This document shows, one piece after another, positions 30,648 to 34,098 of a DNA stretch of 34,098 nt. The notes beneath the pieces were generated by a model. The model saw nothing but the letters and a program-made list of their open reading frames with translations. It was not told the origin of the DNA and searched no databases. The stretch comes from a virus, in IMG/VR virus record IMGVR_UViG_3300042565_001978, positions 1 through 34,098 of that record. The stretch is one strand, 5' to 3'. Made by a program: the position numbers and the translations under genes. The stretch's first letter is position 1, and every line of letters starts with the position of its first letter.

Positions 30648-31682
30648 ATGGCAGGACGCTTAATTGCCGTTGTCGGCGGACAATACGGCAGCGAAGGCAA
30701 GGGAGCAGTAGCAGGTTACCTATCTGCGACATCTGATGCACCATTCATGGGCATCCGAGTTGCAGGACCAAACGCTGGCCACACAGTCATCGGCAAGGGG
30801 CCAGATGGGGAAGAGTCATACGCATGGCGCCTTCGCTCAATCCCAGTGAATGCAGTGACTGCACCAGAATCTGACCTCATCATCGCTGCAGGTTCTGAGA
30901 TTGACATGGAAGTCTTCAATCGCGAGTTGTCAGAGCTAGACAAGGCTGGATATGAAGCCAGTTCACGCATCATTGTGGACGACCAAGCGACAATCTTGGA
31001 GCCTATGCACCACGACATCGAGACTGCAGATAACATCCAAGCCCGAATCGGTTCGACAAGCAAAGGAATCGGTGCTGCACGTGCGGACCGAATCATGCGC
31101 AAGGCGACCTTGTTCGGTGGCGGGGTAGATACTTCAAAAGTTATTCGCGAGCACCTTCGCATGGGTGGCACTGCACTAATCGAAGGCACGCAGGGTTACG
31201 GCCTTGGCTTGCACGCAGGTCAGTATCCATTCTGCACCAGCCAAGACTGCCGAGCCATTGACTTTTTGTCACAGGCTGGTGTTTCACCTTGGGACAGTGC
31301 AGTAGATATCTTTGACGTCTGGGTGACTGCACGCACTTACCCGATTCGTGTGGCAGGCAATTCTGGCCCACTAGAGAGTGAGACCAGTTGGGAAGAACTC
31401 GGACTCGAAGCCGAGCGCACAACAGTGACTCAAAAGATTCGCCGTGTTGGCCATTTTGATGCAGCGCTGGTTCGCGACGCAGTTGTTGCAAACGGTGGAG
31501 CACCAAACGTTAAAATCGCACTCACAATGTTTGACTACATCTTTCCAGAACTGAAAGACCAGTCACAGATAGACATTTTATCTGATGACCAAGCCAAGTA
31601 CATCGCAGATATCGAGAAAGCAGTCAATGCTCGAGTTGCACTTGTTGGCACAGGTCCATCAACGATGGCTTGGGTGAAGTAA
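30648..31682 (+). CDS. purZ: PurZ-like 2-amino-dAMP-succinate synthetase (PurA family)
   Basis: 344 aa, much shorter than cellular PurA (about 430). The P-loop region reads GSEGKG (14-19): Ser15 replaces the catalytic Asp of PurA's GDEGKG, the change known in phage PurZ that makes room for the 2-amino group of dGMP. His45 (NAGHT) is kept. Other PurZ-like segments are GSTSKGIGAARADR (135-148), EGTQGYGLGLHAGQYP (179-194), CTSQDCRAIDFLSQAGVSP (196-214), TYPIRVAG (230-237) and GTGPSTM (334-340). Inferred reaction: dGMP + Asp + nucleotide triphosphate to 2-amino-dAMP-succinate. Strong aagggggaacaa ribosome binding site. Confidence 0.85.
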   Translation: MAGRLIAVVGGQYGSEGKGAVAGYLSATSDAPFMGIRVAGPNAGHTVIGKGPDGEESYAWRLRSIPVNAVTAPESDLIIAAGSEIDMEVFNRELSELDKAGYEASSRIIVDDQATILEPMHHDIETADNIQARIGSTSKGIGAARADRIMRKATLFGGGVDTSKVIREHLRMGGTALIEGTQGYGLGLHAGQYPFCTSQDCRAIDFLSQAGVSPWDSAVDIFDVWVTARTYPIRVAGNSGPLESETSWEELGLEAERTTVTQKIRRVGHFDAALVRDAVVANGGAPNVKIALTMFDYIFPELKDQSQIDILSDDQAKYIADIEKAVNARVALVGTGPSTMAWVK

Positions 31683-32077
31683 TGGCGTTCGAAAAATGGG
31701 AAGACCTGGCCGCGGCTCTTGGCAAGCTGCCACTCGAGGGCGACACTGCACCAGATGGTGTAAAGCAGCTGGCTGAGTGGTGGCTGGATGAGACTCGCAA
31801 CGAACTCGACTCTGTAATTCCAAAAGCCTTAGAGTACGGCAGCGCCGACCTCAAAGTGATTGGCTTTGCACTCAGTCAAATGATTGGCGAGCCAAAGGAC
31901 GTCTCAAACGACGAACTCGGCATCGCCTTCTACGTGCTGGGCAAGGTGGCCCGTCTTGTGGGCGGTTACGCAGACGGACGCAAGCCAAGCGACGACACGT
32001 GGCACGACATCGCTATCTACACCAAGATGGCGCAATACGCACGTCACAATGGTGAGTGGGGCGGGTTTGCAAAATGA
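31682..32077 (+). CDS. mazZ: MazZ-like nucleotide pyrophosphohydrolase
   Basis: 131 aa from the ATG at 31682, coupled to purZ by TAATG. WWLDETRNELDSVIPKALEY (33-52) gives the E-x3-E helix (Glu37, Glu41), then YGSADLKVIGFALSQ and SDDTWHDIAIYTKMAQYA (103-120) with Asp residues for the second metal-binding helix: the all-alpha MazG-type fold. Phage MazZ converts dGTP to dGMP, the PurZ substrate. The assignment is by motif pattern plus position next to purZ. Confidence 0.75.
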   Translation: MAFEKWEDLAAALGKLPLEGDTAPDGVKQLAEWWLDETRNELDSVIPKALEYGSADLKVIGFALSQMIGEPKDVSNDELGIAFYVLGKVARLVGGYADGRKPSDDTWHDIAIYTKMAQYARHNGEWGGFAK

Positions 32078-32502
32078 TTGTGTACCTTGCCGCACCGATT
32101 GACTTCGACGAAGGCTCTCGCATCACACAACTAAAAAACGAAATCAAGGCTCACTTCAAAGAGCAAGAGTGCGTTTGGGTGTATGACCCAGCTGGCGCGT
32201 GGAATGCACCGAATGATTTAGTGCCCGATGAGTTTGTGCATTGGTCAAATCTTAAAGTGCTAGCAAACGCAGACCTTGTCGTGGCCGTGTTGCTGCGCAG
32301 CGTCTTTACAATCGGCACGACAATCGAAATACAACACGCAGTTGATGCAGAGATTCCAGTCATCGTGATTGGCGATGTTGGCCTCAACAGCGTCGTGCTC
32401 ACAGCACTTGAAACCCAAGTATACGAGTCTATTAAGGAATGGAGTGACCATGGCAGCCCTATTGTACCGCGTTCTGAGTCCTACGGGTTTAGCACCGACT
32501 AA
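32074..32502 (+). CDS. nucleoside 2-deoxyribosyltransferase-like protein
   Basis: 142 aa from the ATG at 32074 (ATGA overlap with mazZ). MIVYLAAPIDF (1-11), WVYDPAGAWNAP (35-46), NLKVLANADLVVAVLL (59-74) and GTTIEIQHAV (81-90), with Glu85 as the probable nucleophile, match the deoxyribosyltransferase / deoxynucleotide N-glycosidase superfamily. Such enzymes swap bases on or cut bases from deoxynucleosides or their monophosphates. Placed among the Z-pathway genes, it may shape the dAMP or dGMP pool; substrate unknown. Confidence 0.7.
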   Translation: MIVYLAAPIDFDEGSRITQLKNEIKAHFKEQECVWVYDPAGAWNAPNDLVPDEFVHWSNLKVLANADLVVAVLLRSVFTIGTTIEIQHAVDAEIPVIVIGDVGLNSVVLTALETQVYESIKEWSDHGSPIVPRSESYGFSTD

Positions 32503-32881
32503 AGCGTACGCAGATGATGCAGGGTTCGACCTGTACTGCGATGCAGAAATGGTGATTGAACCAAGCACATTCGTGGACGTCCCGCTGGGAGTTGCAATCA
32601 AAGTGCCTGAGGGCACTTGGGGCTTGCTCACAGCTCGTTCTAGCACACTGCGCAAGCACGGTCTCATGGTTGCGCAAGGCATTATCGATTGCGGTTACAC
32701 TGGCCCACTTTTTGCGGGTGTTTGGAACATGACCGACAAGCCAGTCAAGATTGAACCTGGCATGCGCTTGGTGCAATACATCCTCATGACCAATGCCTCT
32801 CTTGATGTAGAGGCGCAGCAGGTTGACGAACTCCCCAAAACCGACCGTGGCGCTTCGGGTTTTGGGAGTTCTGGTGTCTGA
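32450..32881 (+). CDS. dut: dUTPase
   Basis: 143 aa, ATG with ggagtgacc ahead of it, overlapping the previous gene by 53 bases. All five trimeric dUTPase motifs are seen: DDAGFDLY (22-29), ARSSTLRKHG (62-71), GIIDCGYTGPL (77-87, Asp80), GMRLVQYIL (104-112) and DRGASGFGSSG (132-142). Known reaction: dUTP to dUMP and pyrophosphate, keeping uracil out of DNA and feeding dTMP synthesis. Motif 3 has CGY where many have ADY. Confidence 0.88.
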   Translation: MAALLYRVLSPTGLAPTKAYADDAGFDLYCDAEMVIEPSTFVDVPLGVAIKVPEGTWGLLTARSSTLRKHGLMVAQGIIDCGYTGPLFAGVWNMTDKPVKIEPGMRLVQYILMTNASLDVEAQQVDELPKTDRGASGFGSSGV

Positions 32882-33458
32882 TAAGCCACTCATCGAAATT
32901 GCTCAGGAGCTCAGGGACTTGGCCACTTGGTACAAGGACCTGAGCGCCGAGCTCGAGCCTGGACGCACAGGCGAGCGCACAACCCGTTCAGTCCCAGGAC
33001 CTAGACTGCCACTTCGTGTCGATGTGCTTGATGCGATTCTTGACATTCGGACTGATACACTTCTCTGGGAAGCCGAACTCAGATATGAGCTTAAGCAACC
33101 AGCAGTCCCAAACACACAGGCTGAACGCTCGCTGTTTTGGGTTGCCGACGCGATAGAAAAATGGCCGACTGACAATCGTATTCAGTTAATCGAAGAGATT
33201 AGCTATTCGACTAGCAAGCGGCACTACCAAGTCAAGATTCTACTAGGATTGGAGCAGAGGCCCTTGTCAGCAAGACTAAGATGTCCGTATTGTACAAAGT
33301 CGTTAGTTATCAAGCTAGACCAAGGGCTTCTGCTCTGCCGTAATCACAGTTGTAGGTGCGCGGCTGAAGGCTGTGCTTGTCTTAATGGAAAGGGGCACTC
33401 ATGGAACGAGACCGAATGGCCGCGCCTTGGGCTCATGCTCGACACGCCAGCCGTGTGA
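32874..33458 (+). CDS. zinc-binding protein, unknown function
   Basis: 194 aa from the GTG at 32874 (tgggagttctg ahead; an ATG at 32823 would lie deep in dut). The N-terminal two thirds are helical (EIAQELRDLATWYKDLSAEL and VDVLDAILDIRTDTLLWEAE). The C-terminus has CPYCTK, then LLCRNHSCRCAAEGCACLN, a cluster of Cys and His suggesting two zinc sites. Actinophages often have such a protein near HNH and terminase genes. A DNA-binding role is plausible. Confidence 0.65.
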   Translation: MSDKPLIEIAQELRDLATWYKDLSAELEPGRTGERTTRSVPGPRLPLRVDVLDAILDIRTDTLLWEAELRYELKQPAVPNTQAERSLFWVADAIEKWPTDNRIQLIEEISYSTSKRHYQVKILLGLEQRPLSARLRCPYCTKSLVIKLDQGLLLCRNHSCRCAAEGCACLNGKGHSWNETEWPRLGLMLDTPAV

Positions 33459-33470
33459 TGCGTGCGACGT

Positions 33471-33500
33471 TTGCGCACTTGGCGTTTCGTGTGTTAGACT
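33471..33500 (+). promoter_or_regulatory. promoter before the small acidic protein and HNH
   Basis: TTGCGC (33471-33476), an 18-base spacer, then TAGACT (33495-33500). Predicted start near 33507; gggggcgaa ribosome binding site before the ATG at 33538. It could also drive terminase genes if the ends join. Confidence 0.6.
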
Positions 33501-33537
33501 TGTCCTCTTGGGGTAGATTTGTATTTGTGGGGGCGAA

Positions 33538-33747
33538 ATGAGCAATCTATCTATCTCCATTTCTATTGGTGCTATTGAGACCAACTTGATTACGGACGCA
33601 CCCCTCAGCTTCGATGCGATAGAGACCCTGCTTACAAGGGTCGTCACTTCCACGTTAAACGTTTATATGGCGCTCCCACAAGAGGAGCGCATGCGTGTTA
33701 TTTACGACGTCTTTAGTGGAGACGATGACGATGATGAGGATGATTAA
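33538..33747 (+). CDS. small protein with acidic tail
   Basis: 69 aa: SNLSISISIGAIETNLITDA, then TLLTRVVTSTLNVYMALPQE and a GDDDDDEDD end. A mixed alpha/beta body with an extreme acidic C-terminus, comparable to tiny proteins at 22440 and 26399. It overlaps the HNH gene. Function unknown. Confidence 0.65.
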   Translation: MSNLSISISIGAIETNLITDAPLSFDAIETLLTRVVTSTLNVYMALPQEERMRVIYDVFSGDDDDDEDD

Positions 33748-34030
33748 ACCTTGCACGAATTGTGGCGTCCTTATTAAGGCAGCTGCACAATGCAACAAAT
33801 GTAAATCAGCTCCAAAAAGCAACAGGTTGTCTGCCTCACAACGTGGTTACAACAGCGAGTGGCGTAGGGTGTCCAGGCTGATGCGACAAGCACAGCCGTG
33901 GTGTTCGTTTTGCGGTTTGACTTTTGACCTCACCGTTGACCACATCACCCCCCTATCCATGGGTGGCAGCAACGACACCAGCAACTTGCGCGTGCTTTGC
34001 CGCAGTTGCAATTCAGCACGCAGGCAATAA
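33731..34030 (+). CDS. HNH endonuclease
   Basis: About 99 aa; start uncertain among in-frame ATGs at 33725, 33731, 33734 and 33740. PCTNCGVLIKAAAQCNKCKS is an N-terminal zinc knuckle. WCSFCGLTFDLTVDHITPLS and MGGSNDTSNLRVLCRSCNSA contain the DH...N...H/C HNH core with two CxxC zinc pairs. In HK97-like phages an HNH enzyme beside terminase helps cut DNA for packaging; here it lies just before the terminase if the window ends are joined. Confidence 0.88.
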   Translation: MMRMIKPCTNCGVLIKAAAQCNKCKSAPKSNRLSASQRGYNSEWRRVSRLMRQAQPWCSFCGLTFDLTVDHITPLSMGGSNDTSNLRVLCRSCNSARRQ

Positions 34031-34098
34031 AACTTAAATACCCCCCTCTGGCATTTTCCCACCCCCCCTCAAGCTTCAAGATTCACGCGGACAGAGAC
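34031..34098. other. terminal noncoding stretch
   Basis: 68 bases with C-runs (cccccc, ccccccc) and no gene. If the genome is circularly permuted this connects to the 66 bases before terS, where a cos or pac site might lie. No repeat of the window start is seen here. Confidence 0.3.

Noticed and set aside
30648-31682. Ordinary host-type adenylosuccinate synthetase (purA)
   Set aside because: It is far shorter than PurA, has Ser for the catalytic Asp, and is coupled to a MazZ-like gene, so PurZ fits better.
32450-32881. dCTP deaminase instead of dUTPase
   Set aside because: All five dUTPase motifs, including the C-terminal RGxxGFGSSG, are present.

Overview
The window reads as an essentially complete genome, or one contig cut at or near its ends, of a lytic tailed phage with an HK97-type head and a long non-contractile tail (siphovirus). 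Several features point to an actinobacterial host: actinophage-type terminase, primase-helicase and tail genes, tightly overlapping genes (ATGA and TAATG junctions), GTG and TTG starts, very strong GGGGGA-type ribosome binding sites, and an apparently leaderless gene. Base composition looks near 50% GC, which would suit a low-GC aquatic actinobacterial lineage; that is inference. No integrase, tRNA or CRISPR array was found.

Layout. Positions 67-2047 hold the terminase. Positions 2055-7682 hold an unusual block of tail adhesins (one collagen-like fibre, two glycine-rich proteins, a zinc-ribbon protein) and a glycosyltransferase, placed between terminase and portal. Positions 7679-12300 hold portal, protease, capsid and a second glycosyltransferase. 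Positions 12316-18619 hold connector genes, tandem tail-tube genes, a frameshifted tail chaperone, the tape measure and minor tail genes. Positions 18620-20042 hold a second copy of the adhesin cassette. Positions 20073-20967 encode two holin-like proteins and a CHAP endolysin, closed by a strong terminator. Positions 21021-23465, on the minus strand, hold thirteen very small genes in two operons with duplicated promoters and leaders. Positions 23654-34030, on the plus strand, hold nucleotide metabolism, recombination and replication: an adenylosuccinate lyase, a resolvase, a Cas4/RecB-type exonuclease, an SSB-like protein, a primase-polymerase/helicase, a putative iteron origin, a PurZ-like synthetase, a MazZ-like pyrophosphohydrolase, a nucleoside deoxyribosyltransferase-like enzyme, dUTPase and HNH.

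The main find is a probable pathway for a 2-aminoadenine (Z) genome. The PurA-family protein at 30648 has Ser where PurA has its catalytic Asp (GSEGKG instead of GDEGKG) and other PurZ-like sequence. It is followed, in an overlapping frame, by a MazZ-like protein. The phage also carries its own PurB, normally supplied by the host. Together these would give dGTP to dGMP (MazZ), dGMP to 2-amino-dAMP-succinate (PurZ) and then to dZMP (PurB). No DatZ (HD dATPase) and no A-family DpoZ polymerase is visible. Replication may rest on the PrimPol-helicase, and an uncharacterised deoxyribosyltransferase/N-glycosidase-like enzyme sits inside the cluster.

Several RNA-level structures are also visible: a hairpin whose loop can pair with the ribosome binding site after the capsid gene, a stem-loop around the tail-chaperone stop codon, a covarying hairpin in both early leaders, and a multi-branched RNA with a T-loop-like arm just upstream of the primase-helicase.
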